From RBG-13-68-16 sp041494245 (GTDB lineage: Bacteria; Acidobacteriota; Thermoanaerobaculia; Thermoanaerobaculales; Thermoanaerobaculaceae): a stretch of DNA of 64,000 nt. Under the pieces are notes generated by a model. The model was not told where the DNA came from. It saw nothing but the letters and a program-made list of their open reading frames with translations, and made no database searches. Positions 42,715-51,749 of the stretch are shown here, piece by piece (position 1 is the stretch's first letter; every line of letters begins with the position of its first letter). The translations under genes were made by a program, and so were the position numbers. The stretch lies in assembly GCA_041494245.1 (NCBI GenBank), contig JBGQAK010000005.1, positions 1 through 64,000 on the forward strand, read 5' to 3'.

Positions 42715-44412
42715 ATGAGAGCGCACATCATGAGAAAGAGCTTCCTCGCCCTCGTGACCCTGCTCGTCCTCGCGGCGGCTCCTGCCTTCGGTGCCGCGAC
42801 GATCACGATCGTGAACGGCAACGCCCCCGGCGTAGGCTTCAACGACCCGACTCCGGCAACGCCGGTCGGCGGCAACACCGGCACGACGCTGGGGCAGCAG
42901 CGCCTCATCGCGTTCCAGTACGCCGCCGGCATCTGGGGGGCGACCCTCGACAGCAACGTCGAGATCCAGATCCTCGCCACGTTCGAGGCGCTCTCCTGCA
43001 ACGCCACGTCAGCCGTCCTCGGATCGGCTGGAACGCGGTTCGTCTGGTCCGATTTCGCAGGAGTGCCGCCGTTCCCTGGGGCGGAGTTCCCGAACACCTG
43101 GTACCATCAAGCCCTCGCGAACAAGCGGGCGGGGACGCAGCTCAATTCCAATGCCGATCATGCGGATATCCGGGCCCGTTTCAACGTCAACCTGGGCAAT
43201 CCAGGGTGCCTCACAGGCATCGGTTGGTACCTCGGCCTCGACAACAATGCTGGCACTCAGATCGACCTCGTGACGGTTCTTCTCCACGAGTTCGCCCACG
43301 GCCTCGGCTTCTCCCAGTTCGCCAGCGTCACAACAGGGGCGGAGCTTGGCGGTCTGACGGACATCTATGCGCGTAACATCCTGGATACGACAGCTGGGAA
43401 GACCTGGGACCAGATGTCCGACGCCGAGCGCAAGGCTTCGGCGATCAACCCGCGCCGCGTCGTGTGGGAGGGACCGGAGGTCACGTCGGTCGTCCCCGCC
43501 GTCCTGAGCCCGGGGACGCCACTCCTCAAGGTGGCCTCGCCGCCCTCAATCTCTGGCGTCTACCAGGTCGGGGCCGCGTCGTTCGGCCCGCCACTCGCCT
43601 CGCCCGGCGTGTCGGGAGATGTTGTCTACGCTATCCCGGCCGGCGGCTGCGCACCAGTGACCAACTCCGTGGTGGGGAAGATCGCCCTCATGGATCGCGG
43701 GGTCTGCACCTTCGTCGTGAAGGCGAAGAACGCGCAAAACGCCGGGGCCATTGGTGTCCTCATCGCCGACAACGTGGCTGGCGCCCCGCCGGCCGGCATC
43801 AGCGGCACCGACCCGACGATCACCATTCCCTCCGTCCGGATCAGCCTGGCCGACGGGAACACCATCAAGACCGCCCTTGCCGGAGGAGCAGTGAACGCCA
43901 CGCTGGGCGTGGACCTGTCGGTGCGCGCTGGGGCCGACCCGTACGGGCGTGCGCTTCTCTACACGCCCAACCCGGTGCAATCCGGCTCCACGATCTCGCA
44001 CTGGGACACCATCGCGTTCCCCAACCAGCTCATGGAGCCCGCTATCAACAGCGACCTGACGCATAGCGTCAAGCCTCCGCAGGACATGACGCTTCCCCTG
44101 ATGCGTGACGTGGGCTGGTTCCCGGACTTCGATCTGGATGGGGTTCCCGACAACATCGACTGCGAGCCGCACTCGGACCTCAGCCCGACGGTCGTGACCA
44201 ACGGCTGCGACTCTGGCGTGCCGAACACGTTTTTCTCCAGCGGCTGCACGATCGCTGATCTGATTAACAAGTGTGCCGTCGGCGCCAGCAACCACGGCAA
44301 CTACGTCAGCTGCGTCGCGCATGTCACGAACGACCTGAAGAAGTCCGGCATCATCACCGGCGCCCAGAAGGGAGCCATCCAGAGCTGCGCTGCAAAGGCC
44401 AGCATTCCCTAG
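42715..44412 (+). CDS. Secreted zinc metallopeptidase with PA domain
   Basis: A 565-residue secreted protease. It has a signal peptide (about 1-27) and a catalytic 'LLHEFAHGLGFSQF' (HExxHxxGxx-type, near residue 190). A PA (protease-associated) domain follows near 290-410 ('GKIALMDRGVCTFVVKAKNA', 'AGAIGVLIADN'). Then comes a calcium-binding thrombospondin-type-3-like turn ('DFDLDGVPDNIDCEPHSD') and a Cys-containing tail ('SCVAHVTNDLKKSGIITGAQ') also seen in other secreted bacterial proteins. ATG 42715 follows AAGGAG; a second ATG at 42730 is less well placed. Confidence 0.85.
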   Translation: MRAHIMRKSFLALVTLLVLAAAPAFGAATITIVNGNAPGVGFNDPTPATPVGGNTGTTLGQQRLIAFQYAAGIWGATLDSNVEIQILATFEALSCNATSAVLGSAGTRFVWSDFAGVPPFPGAEFPNTWYHQALANKRAGTQLNSNADHADIRARFNVNLGNPGCLTGIGWYLGLDNNAGTQIDLVTVLLHEFAHGLGFSQFASVTTGAELGGLTDIYARNILDTTAGKTWDQMSDAERKASAINPRRVVWEGPEVTSVVPAVLSPGTPLLKVASPPSISGVYQVGAASFGPPLASPGVSGDVVYAIPAGGCAPVTNSVVGKIALMDRGVCTFVVKAKNAQNAGAIGVLIADNVAGAPPAGISGTDPTITIPSVRISLADGNTIKTALAGGAVNATLGVDLSVRAGADPYGRALLYTPNPVQSGSTISHWDTIAFPNQLMEPAINSDLTHSVKPPQDMTLPLMRDVGWFPDFDLDGVPDNIDCEPHSDLSPTVVTNGCDSGVPNTFFSSGCTIADLINKCAVGASNHGNYVSCVAHVTNDLKKSGIITGAQKGAIQSCAAKASIP

Positions 44413-44443
44413 GGTCTTTTCCGCCGTGTGGCGGGAAGAACGA

Positions 44444-44475
44444 AGGGCCGGCCTCAGGGCCGGCCCTCTTTTCTT
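44444..44475 (+). terminator. Strong intrinsic terminator
   Basis: Perfect 10-bp stem (44444-44453 with 44458-44467), loop TCAG, followed by CTTTTCTT. It lies 32 bp after the metallopeptidase stop. Confidence 0.9.
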
Positions 44476-44608
44476 GGAGATGTTCCCGACAGTTGGCGGG
44501 CCGCGCCGCCTCACGGCGGTTGTTGCAATGGGTCTTCCTGGCCCGCCAGCCGGTGCTATCCTGCGCACCAGACCTGCGCAGTTGCCGCGCACCGGGGGGG
44601 CCGTCGTC

Positions 44609-46375
44609 ATGGTGAAACGGTCTGTGGGTCCAGCACGCCCGGCACGGGGCGCGGCGCGGGCCCTGGTTGCCGAGCTCGAAGCTCTCAAGGGCCGCTTCGA
44701 CTCGACGGGGGCCGCGGCCCGCGGAAAGCTGAAGCTGCTCACCCGCTTGCGCGGGCTCGCGATGAAGAGAGCCGGCCTGCTCCATTCGTACCATGACCTG
44801 TTGCTCTTCCTACGGGCCTACCCAGACAACGCGGAGGTCCTCGAGGAGGTCGAGCGGCAGCTCGCGGGCTTCGGTGCGCGCGTCGAGGCCTACAAGGACG
44901 CGTCGGGCGATGCCGATGCTTCGAAGCTTCTGGACAGCGGCATCGTCGGTACGCCGGTCAGCAACGTCTTCACGTACCGGTTCGTCTCCGCGATCGCCCG
45001 TCGCTACCCGGGCCGCCTCGACGTCGACTGGAACGCCTACAACGAGAGCGAGAGCTCGAACGCGCTGGCGATGCTCGCCGCCACGGTCTCCTGGCACGAG
45101 AACGACGCGATCGAGAACGATGACGACTTCGAGCCACAGTCCTGGCTCCGCCTCAGTGCCGGAAGCGGGGGGGCGAACTCTCTGGACGCCCTTCTCCGGC
45201 TCCTGTCTACCTCCGGCCTCTCGTGGGAGATGCAGCGTACGCTTTACGACAGTGCCGAGATTCCGACGCGCTGGACGCTCTCGGACGTCCGCGCCTCGCG
45301 CACGGGCAAGCGCGAGCCATTCAGCCACGTTCATTTCCAGGACCGCCCGGTTTTGGGTCGCACGTCAGACCTTCGCGCCGACCTCGCGCGTCCGGCCGCA
45401 CCGCTCCTGCCGGTGCCGAAGACTCAGGGCCGCGAGTACGTTCGGACGATCACCGAGGTCCTGGGGTCGCGCTGCCGCGAGCTGTTCCCGCTGATCGGCG
45501 CCAACCCCGGGGAGGTCTACCTCTACGAGCCCGGGCGCGGCGTCCGGGTGGTCGTGTACGGTAGCCTCCCCGAGATCCGCCTGCCTCTCGAGGCCAACCA
45601 CGGGGTCATGCTGATCCGCAACGGCGTCCCGATCGGGTACGGCATCGGGGCGATGCTGTTCGACCGGTGCGAGGTCGCGATCAACGTCTTCCCCGAGTAC
45701 CGTTCGGGCGAGTCGGCGTTCATCATCGAGTGCCTCATCCAACTCTTCGTCGCGCACTTCGGTGCGCGCGTCCTGCTGATCAGGCCCTACCAGATCGGCA
45801 AGGACAACGAGGAGGCGCTCGAGTCCGGGTCGTTCTGGTTCTACTACAAGCTCGGCTTCCGACCGGTGCGACCGAGCGTGCGCGCGCTCGCCGAGGAGGA
45901 ATCGAAGAAGATCGCCGCCGACCGCTCGTACCGTTCGCCAAGGTCGACCCTGAAGAAGCTCGCGACGAGCGACATATTCTTCCACCTCGACGGCGAGAGG
46001 ATGTCCGGCTACCGCGAGCTCTCGGTCGCGCGGGTAGGGTGCGCCGTCACCGCGTTCATCGCCCGGGAGTTCGGCGGCGACCGGCGGCGGGCCGAGCGGG
46101 AGTCGGTGGCTCGCCTGGCGCGCTCGCTGGGGATCTCGGAGTGGAAGCGTTGGTCGGCCGACGAGATCACCGCGTTCCACCGCATGGCCCCGCTGCTCGC
46201 CTGCCTCCCGGGGGTCGAGCGCTGGAACGCGCGCGAAAAGAGGCTGCTCGCGCGGATCGTCCGGGCGAAGGGATCCCGCCGCGAGCGCGACTATGCGCTT
46301 CTGGCCTCCCGGCACGGGCGTTTCCGGGAGGCGGTCGAGCAGCTCGCCGGCGAGACGGGCCCTCCCTCGTCGTAG
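44609..46375 (+). CDS. Large protein of unknown function with GNAT-like C-terminal region
   Basis: A 588-residue cytoplasmic protein without signal peptide or membrane helix. The N-terminal 300 residues are helical and I do not recognise them. Residues about 315-425 follow the order of an acetyltransferase (GNAT) fold: a strand pair 'VMLIRNGVPIGYGIGAML', then 'VAINVFPEYRSGESAFIIEC' like the CoA-binding P-loop, and 'FWFYYKLGFRPVRPSV' like the fYxklGF motif. The substrate is unknown. The start at ATG 44609 is not well supported; the frame is open upstream from 44426. A strong terminator precedes it, so it has its own promoter. Confidence 0.6.
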   Translation: MVKRSVGPARPARGAARALVAELEALKGRFDSTGAAARGKLKLLTRLRGLAMKRAGLLHSYHDLLLFLRAYPDNAEVLEEVERQLAGFGARVEAYKDASGDADASKLLDSGIVGTPVSNVFTYRFVSAIARRYPGRLDVDWNAYNESESSNALAMLAATVSWHENDAIENDDDFEPQSWLRLSAGSGGANSLDALLRLLSTSGLSWEMQRTLYDSAEIPTRWTLSDVRASRTGKREPFSHVHFQDRPVLGRTSDLRADLARPAAPLLPVPKTQGREYVRTITEVLGSRCRELFPLIGANPGEVYLYEPGRGVRVVVYGSLPEIRLPLEANHGVMLIRNGVPIGYGIGAMLFDRCEVAINVFPEYRSGESAFIIECLIQLFVAHFGARVLLIRPYQIGKDNEEALESGSFWFYYKLGFRPVRPSVRALAEEESKKIAADRSYRSPRSTLKKLATSDIFFHLDGERMSGYRELSVARVGCAVTAFIAREFGGDRRRAERESVARLARSLGISEWKRWSADEITAFHRMAPLLACLPGVERWNAREKRLLARIVRAKGSRRERDYALLASRHGRFREAVEQLAGETGPPSS

Positions 46376-46438
46376 CTGCGATCCGTCCCGTGTACCCTTG
46401 CGGGGGGTGCCTCGGCGCCCACCATGGAGGGCGTCCCG

Positions 46439-46909
46439 ATGACAGACTGGCAGCCAACCTCGCGCTCCTGCTTCCTGTGCGGGAGGGAGAACCCTGTCGG
46501 CCTCAAGGTCCGCTGGGAGAACGACCGCGCGGCGGGGGAGATCCGGGGGACGGTCTCGGTCGCGGACCACTTCAACGGCTACCCGGGGGTCGTGCACGGA
46601 GGGATCGTCGCGGCGCTGCTCGACGAGACCGCGGGCCGGACGGTGCTGATGGACGGCGCGTTCGACGACCTGATGGTGACGCTCAAGCTCGAGGTGGCCT
46701 ACCGCCGGCCAACCCCCACGCTGACCGCGCTCACCGTCGTCGGGCGGCTCCTGCACCGCGGCGCGAGCCGCGCCGAGGCCGAGGCCGAGCTGAGGCTGCC
46801 GGACGGCAGCGTCACGGCCCGCGCATCGGTCACCCTAGCGCGCCCGCCCAAGGCCGTCTCCTCGCGCTGGGAGCCCGAGCGGGAGCACTGGAAAGTCGAA
46901 GGGTCCTAG
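46439..46909 (+). CDS. PaaI-family hotdog-fold thioesterase
   Basis: A 156-residue single hotdog domain. The 'SCFLCGRENPVGLKVRW' start and 'NGYPGVVHGGIVAALLDETA' active-site region (HGG with Asp in the following helix) are diagnostic of PaaI-like acyl-CoA thioesterases. It probably hydrolyses an aromatic or medium acyl-CoA. ATG 46439 has GGAGG eight bases upstream; an earlier ATG at 46424 lacks one. Its stop overlaps the stop of the convergent hydrolase by 4 bp. Confidence 0.9.
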   Translation: MTDWQPTSRSCFLCGRENPVGLKVRWENDRAAGEIRGTVSVADHFNGYPGVVHGGIVAALLDETAGRTVLMDGAFDDLMVTLKLEVAYRRPTPTLTALTVVGRLLHRGASRAEAEAELRLPDGSVTARASVTLARPPKAVSSRWEPEREHWKVEGS

Positions 46910-47565
46910 GGAATCTCCTTGAGGATCGCGTTGGCCGAAACGACCCGCGCGTAGGTGCCGTTCATCGCGGCGAGCGCGGCCGCGTGTACCTGCGCCGCCG
47001 GCACCTCGACGCCGTTGAAGGCGAGGGCGCGCGTGGCGCAGGCGTCGTGGATAACGGTGACCTCGAAACCGAGGTCGGTCGCGGCGCGCGTCGCCGCCTC
47101 CACGCACATCTGGGTCTGCATCCCACAGATGACGAGCTTTGTGACCCCCAGCCCCTTGAGGGTGGCGAGCAGCTCGGTGTCGCGGAAGGAACTGGCGTAG
47201 TGCTTGCCGATGACCTTCTCGCCGGGGGCGGGGAGGACGTTTGCATGGATCCGGTACTGCGGATCGCCGGAGTCCGGGCGCGGCGTAGCCTGCGTCTTCG
47301 GCAGGTGCTGCACGTGGACCACCGGCCAACCGCGGGCGCGGAAGCGGTCGAGCACCTTCCTGGCCTGCACGCTCGCCTCGACCGGGCCGACGAGGGGCAC
47401 CTTGCCGCCCTCGAAGTAGAAGTTCTGGATGTCGATCACGAGCAGCGCGGTCGTGCCTGCGTCCACCTTCCCCTCCGTCTTTTGGGGCGCGGCCGGCGCC
47501 GATGTCAGGGTCGCGGCTGCCATCACGGCCAGCGCGGAAAACAGGGCGGTCATCGTGCGGGTCAT
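46906..47565 (-). CDS. Exported isochorismatase-like cysteine hydrolase
   Basis: A 219-residue hydrolase with the Asp-Lys-Cys triad of the isochorismatase/nicotinamidase superfamily: 'LLVIDIQNFYF' (Asp), 'GKHYASSFRDTEL' (Lys) and 'ICGMQTQMCVEAATRAATDL' (Cys). Unlike typical members it carries an N-terminal signal peptide (residues 1-24), so it should be periplasmic. No substrate can be assigned. ATG 47565 follows GGAGAC. Confidence 0.88.
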   Translation of the reverse strand: MTRTMTALFSALAVMAAATLTSAPAAPQKTEGKVDAGTTALLVIDIQNFYFEGGKVPLVGPVEASVQARKVLDRFRARGWPVVHVQHLPKTQATPRPDSGDPQYRIHANVLPAPGEKVIGKHYASSFRDTELLATLKGLGVTKLVICGMQTQMCVEAATRAATDLGFEVTVIHDACATRALAFNGVEVPAAQVHAAALAAMNGTYARVVSANAILKEIP

Positions 47566-47780
47566 GCGTGTCTCCTCGGCGGAACTCTATCCCAACCCCG
47601 CTCTTCGGGGAGCAGGCCTGATCCGCCGAAAGGGGTCGCAACCAGTCCGCACAACCGCCTTGCACAAAAGGTGTATGCTCAAGATCGGCGTCGATGTTGA
47701 GAAGAGTCTCAGAATTCCACGTTTCCGCCCGTCGGGTGCCACTGACGCCGCCGATGGCGGAAGTGCCGGGAAGGAAGGTC

Positions 47781-48815
47781 GTGAAGACGACGCTGCTCAT
47801 CGTTGGCGCACTCGCCGTCGTCGTTCTGATCGTCATGCCGGCTGTGGTCGCGGCCCAGGAGGCCAAGCCGCCGGTGGAGGAGAGCTTCTTCGCAAAGAGC
47901 CTTCACTACACCAACCGCGGCATCGAGTTCATCTACTCCAAGGAGCAGGGGGGCGTGGAGCGTCTCACCGGGGTCCCGTTCAAGGACACCGGATGTGGCG
48001 ACGAGAAGTGCCACGTGCGCACCTGCGACGTCTGCCACAGGAAGGATGTCGAGGGGAAGGCGAGCTACACCCTGGACCCGGAGGTGGCCCAGAAGGCCTG
48101 CGACCGCTGCCACCCGGTGGAGAAGGACGTCCCCGACATCCACCGCGCAAAGGGCATGAAGTGCATGAGATGTCACAGCACGCGGGAGGTGCACGGGGAC
48201 GGCGTCGCCCATGACAGCTACATGCAGCCGGGGGTGCTCGACACACGCTGCGAGAAGTGCCACGCGGAGATCAGGAAGTCGGTCAGCCACGCCGTCCACA
48301 AGGCCACGCTCGACTGCGCCGCGTGCCACACCGACCAGTTCGAGAACTGCCTCAATTGCCACCTGGACACGAGGCTCGCCGGGAAGAAGGGCGGCCAGAT
48401 CCCGCTTGCCGGGATGCTGTTCCTCGTCAACCGCAGCGGCAAGGTGACGACCGCGAACTTCCTCACCTACGTCTACAAGGGCAAGACCATGATCACCTTT
48501 GCCCCCGCGTTCTCGCACTCGATTGCGAAGCAGGGGCGGACGTGCGCCGACTGCCACGGATCGCAGATCGTGCGGGACATCGTGGGGGGGACGTTCGTCC
48601 CGGTGCGGTGGGAGAACGGCCGTGCCAGCAACGTGAAGGGGGTGATCCCCGTCGTCGAGGGAATGAAGTGGAACGTCCCGTTCCTCGACTACCGCGACGG
48701 GAAGTGGACGCCGCTCCCGAACCCCGGCCCGCCGCTATTGAACTACTCGGGCTCCTGCTCCCCGCTCACCAAGGAGCAGCTCGCCAAGCTGGCGAAGCCC
48801 CGCGGGGCGAGCTGA
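47781..48815 (+). CDS. Multiheme cytochrome c (seven CXXCH sites plus one CX4CH)
   Basis: A 344-residue periplasmic or membrane-anchored cytochrome. The seven CXXCH sites are CDVCH, CDRCH, CMRCH, CEKCH, CAACH, CLNCH and CADCH. An eighth possible site, 'CGDEKCH', has four residues between the cysteines, a spacing known in some multiheme cytochromes. A membrane helix or uncleaved signal lies at about residues 3-26. The heme-poor C-terminus ('WENGRASNVKGVIPVVEGMK') follows the last site. The GTG at 47781 is chosen for the GGGAAGG upstream; ATG 47754 is also in frame but lacks a ribosome-binding site. No maturation or partner genes are in the window. Role inferred: electron transfer to or from an external acceptor. 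Confidence 0.85.
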   Translation: MKTTLLIVGALAVVVLIVMPAVVAAQEAKPPVEESFFAKSLHYTNRGIEFIYSKEQGGVERLTGVPFKDTGCGDEKCHVRTCDVCHRKDVEGKASYTLDPEVAQKACDRCHPVEKDVPDIHRAKGMKCMRCHSTREVHGDGVAHDSYMQPGVLDTRCEKCHAEIRKSVSHAVHKATLDCAACHTDQFENCLNCHLDTRLAGKKGGQIPLAGMLFLVNRSGKVTTANFLTYVYKGKTMITFAPAFSHSIAKQGRTCADCHGSQIVRDIVGGTFVPVRWENGRASNVKGVIPVVEGMKWNVPFLDYRDGKWTPLPNPGPPLLNYSGSCSPLTKEQLAKLAKPRGAS

Positions 48816-48863
48816 CCTACCGGCCGTGCGAGTGGTTTCCGCGGTCGAGGCCGTGCGTGGCCG

Positions 48864-49952
48864 TCAGCGTTTTCCGGGTGCTTCCGCGGTGGTACCCCTC
48901 CCGGCGAGGTTGGCTCTTTCGTGGTCGAGCAACCATTGCTTGCGCCACAGCCCGCCACCATAACCGGTGAGCGAGCCGTCGGCCCCGATCACGCGGTGGC
49001 AGGGGACGAGGATTGCGATCCGGTTGTCCCCGTTCGCGCGTGCCACCGCGCGGATCGCGCGCAGGTCGCCCACGATCCTCGCCTGCTCGGAGTAGCTGCG
49101 CGTCTGGCCGTAGGGGATCGTGAGCAGCGCCGACCATACCTTCCTCTGGAACTCGGTCCCTTTCAGGTCGAGCGGGACCTCGAAACGGCGGAGCGAACCA
49201 GCAAAATAGCGTGAGAGCTGGTCCGAAAGCTGGTCGAAGTGACGGCTCTTCCCCGGCACCAGCGTGGCGCGGAAGAGCCGGTTCAGCCGCACGAGCTGCG
49301 TCTCGATCATCCGGCGATCCACGAACTCGAGGAGGCAGATTCCTTCATCGGTTGCGCCGGCCAGCATCGGGCCGAGCGGCGTCTCGATCCGCGTCATCGG
49401 GATTACGGGCCCGCCGGCGCGCGTCGGCGCGGCGCCCATCACCCTCCGGAACGCTTCGCCGAACCCGCTCAGGGACTCCCACCCTTGGTCGAACGCCGCC
49501 TCCGTGGCCGTCGCGCCGTGGCTGATCTGGCCGAAGGCCGCGCCGATCCGCAGCGTCCTCACGTACCCCTGGAACGTCATCCCGTGGTTCCTCTTGAACC
49601 AGCGGCGCACGTTCGCGGGCTCGAGCCCGCGCGCCCGCAGATCCCCGTCCCGCAGGCGCAGGCCGGGGTCGGATTCGACATCGGCCAGGAGCCGCCGGAT
49701 TGCCACGGGCGTCGCGTTGGGCGGCTCGACCGGGCGGCACACCAGGCAAGGACGGTAGCCGGCCAACAGCGCCTCCCGGGTCGTGGGGAAGAAGACGACG
49801 TTTTCGCGGCGGGGCTTCCTGGCCGTGCACGTGGGCCGGCAAAAGACGCCGGTCGTCGTGACGCCGGTGTAGAACAGCCCATCGAACGCCGGGTCCTTCT
49901 CCACCAGCGCCCGGTACATCGTGTCTCCGTCGGGTAGCAGTCGCTCGCTCAT
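48864..49952 (-). CDS. ada: Ada: bifunctional DNA alkyltransferase and transcription activator
   Basis: A 362-residue three-module protein that repairs alkylated DNA and activates the adaptive response. The zinc-binding N-domain has 'FCRPTCTAR' and 'CLVCRP' and takes methyl groups from phosphotriesters. An AraC-type helix-turn-helix follows ('EAAFDQGWESLSGFGEAFRR'). The C-domain is an O6-alkylguanine transferase with 'RIAILVPCHRVIGADG' (acceptor Cys in PCHR). ATG 49952 is preferred; a GTG two codons upstream is possible. It lies near an AlkD-like gene only at long range (25 kb). Confidence 0.95.
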   Translation of the reverse strand: MSERLLPDGDTMYRALVEKDPAFDGLFYTGVTTTGVFCRPTCTARKPRRENVVFFPTTREALLAGYRPCLVCRPVEPPNATPVAIRRLLADVESDPGLRLRDGDLRARGLEPANVRRWFKRNHGMTFQGYVRTLRIGAAFGQISHGATATEAAFDQGWESLSGFGEAFRRVMGAAPTRAGGPVIPMTRIETPLGPMLAGATDEGICLLEFVDRRMIETQLVRLNRLFRATLVPGKSRHFDQLSDQLSRYFAGSLRRFEVPLDLKGTEFQRKVWSALLTIPYGQTRSYSEQARIVGDLRAIRAVARANGDNRIAILVPCHRVIGADGSLTGYGGGLWRKQWLLDHERANLAGRGTTAEAPGKR

Positions 49953-50044
49953 GCGCACAACCTAGCGCGCCGGCTCCACGATCGCCAACCGGAGAATGGA
50001 CAAGGAATTCCCCCCTACCGCCGGGTGCAGCTGCCGCACGGGGT

Positions 50045-50725
50045 TCAATGGGTGCGCAGCACGACCGTGCCCCGCGCGCCGCGAAGCCTCACGAATTCGG
50101 GACTGATCTCCGTCACCTCGAACCCTTCGATGACGCTGCCGATTCGGACCTGCTGGTCGTTGATGCTCGCGAACGGCGCACTCGGCCTGTAGACGATGTA
50201 GTCGAGGTGGAACTTCACGCGGCCGAGGTGTGCGTCGAGGACGTACTCGCGCTCGTGGGTTCCATCGGCGGCCGGCTCCTGGAGCGACCCCGGGGAGGGT
50301 GCGCCGCCGGCTTGTTGCTCTGGGGTTGGTGAGGCGATCTTCCCCGTCGGTCGTGGCGGCGCGGCAAGGTATTCGTGCGGTAGGGAAGCCGAGGCCGACG
50401 CGTCGGCCGCTGGCTGCGTGACCAGCTTCTCCGCCTCGTTTGCCAGAGCCGGGGCGGGGGAGGGTGCGGGGGTGGCCGCCGGCGCGGCCGGGGTGCCGCC
50501 CTCGGAGCGCGCCGCCTTGGCGGCGCCGCGCCCGCCGAGGAGCCACCACGCGGCGGCTGCCCCCCCGATGGCGGCGGCCAGCACGACCACCAGGCCGACC
50601 GCGAGTGCCGAGCTGGAGCGGGAGCGCCTGCCGAGGAGTGTGGATGGAACGACCCCGCGGACCTTGGTGTCCTTCCTCGCCTCGTCCTGGCGCGCCTTCC
50701 GCAGGGCCTCGCTGATCAGGCTCAC
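50045..50725 (-). CDS. GspB-like partner protein (type II secretion accessory)
   Basis: A 226-residue inner-membrane protein. The conserved start 'MSLISEALRKARQDEARKD' is typical of GspB/ExeB-like proteins. A membrane helix (about 40-66) and a long Pro/Ala periplasmic linker follow, and a small C-terminal domain is present ('INDQQVRIGSVIEGFEVTEI') that matches the T2SSB fold. It starts at GTG 50725, overlapping the ATPase stop by 4 bp, so the pair is translationally coupled. No other type II secretion genes are in the window. Confidence 0.82.
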   Translation of the reverse strand: MSLISEALRKARQDEARKDTKVRGVVPSTLLGRRSRSSSALAVGLVVVLAAAIGGAAAAWWLLGGRGAAKAARSEGGTPAAPAATPAPSPAPALANEAEKLVTQPAADASASASLPHEYLAAPPRPTGKIASPTPEQQAGGAPSPGSLQEPAADGTHEREYVLDAHLGRVKFHLDYIVYRPSAPFASINDQQVRIGSVIEGFEVTEISPEFVRLRGARGTVVLRTH

Positions 50726-51534
50726 GAGGGTTTCCCCTCCAGATCGCGGACTGCGCGCCGGACCTGGGGCCAGCCGAGGTGATCGCGGCCCTCCACGTAC
50801 CCGGCGAGCAGCGTCTTGTCGCAGATCGCGTTGATCAGGCGCGGCACGCCCCGCGACTGGCGTTGAATCGCGCGGAACGCGGCCGGGGTGAAGGTGGGCC
50901 GGCCGTTGGAGCCCGCGATCGAGAGCCGGTGCAGGATGTAAGCCTCGGTCTCCTCGCGCTCGATCGGGCCCAGGTGGTAGCGCACGGTGATGCGCTGCCG
51001 GAGCTGCCGCAGGTCAGGTTTGTCCAGCTTTTTCTTCAGCTCGTTTTGGCCGATGAGTACGATCTGCAGGAGCTTCCGGTCGTCCGTCTCGAGGTTCGAC
51101 AGCAGCCTGACCTCCTCCAGGAGCTCGTCGGAGAGGTCCTGCGCCTCGTCAACGAACAGCACGACGTCCTGGCCGGCGTGCGCCTTCTCCAGCAGGAAGG
51201 CGTTGAGCCGCTGCATCAGCCTGACGCGGTCGTTGCCGCGGTCTGGGAGCCCGAACTCGTGCAGGATCGCGCGCAGGAGCTGGATCCCGGTCATCACCGG
51301 GTTCAGGATCAGGGCCGTCGCGTACCCCTCGTGGAGCTGCTCGAGGATGGCGCGGCAGAGGGTGCTCTTCCCGGTGCCGACCTCGCCGGTGATCTGGATG
51401 AACCCCTTGCGCTGGGTGATGCCGAACAGCATGTGCTCGAACGCCTCGCGGTGCCGGCGGGAGAAGAACAGGTACCGCGGGTCCGGCGTGATCGAGAACG
51501 GCGAGGCCGAAAGGCCGTAGAACTCCTCGTACAT
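50722..51534 (-). CDS. ExeA/GspA-like AAA ATPase
   Basis: A 270-residue AAA ATPase: 'YGLSASPFSITPDPRYLFFS' at the N-terminus, Walker A 'GEVGTGKST' (50-58), Walker B 'DVVLFVDEAQDL' and a winged-helix-like C-terminus. Family members assist assembly of the secretin through a GspB partner; the closely related XrtA/PEP-CTERM ATPases do so in exopolysaccharide loci. The C-terminal peptidoglycan-binding part of full GspA is absent. ATG 51534 has no strong ribosome-binding site. It is coupled to the GspB-like gene. Confidence 0.88.
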   Translation of the reverse strand: MYEEFYGLSASPFSITPDPRYLFFSRRHREAFEHMLFGITQRKGFIQITGEVGTGKSTLCRAILEQLHEGYATALILNPVMTGIQLLRAILHEFGLPDRGNDRVRLMQRLNAFLLEKAHAGQDVVLFVDEAQDLSDELLEEVRLLSNLETDDRKLLQIVLIGQNELKKKLDKPDLRQLRQRITVRYHLGPIEREETEAYILHRLSIAGSNGRPTFTPAAFRAIQRQSRGVPRLINAICDKTLLAGYVEGRDHLGWPQVRRAVRDLEGKPS

Positions 51535-51623
51535 CGGTCGTTTTGCCCCCACCTCCGCAGGGTATACGTTGCCGGGCGCCCCATTGTACTCGCCGCCGGG
51601 TGCGCGTGTCGGTCCAAGGCTTC

Positions 51624-51749
51624 TCAGCCGGCCGCCTCCCGGGCGCGCTTCTTTCGGCGAAGCCAGTGCATGAGGAGCCCGTAGAGGGCAACACCGTCGG
51701 GCTCTGGCAGGAGGGCGGGCGCTGATCCACACCGTGCCCGCCGCCGCCC
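51624..51749 (-). pseudogene. PEP-CTERM-like C-terminal remnant
   Basis: In the same frame as the preceding DDAH-like gene, just after its stop, 41 codons read through to a stop at 51624. They contain 'LPEPDGVALYGLLMHWLRRK', continuing KRAREAAG. This is the order of a PEP-CTERM sorting tail (PEP, hydrophobic stretch, basic cluster), although the hydrophobic part is short. No start codon or upstream body is present, so it is at most a remnant. Confidence 0.35.
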
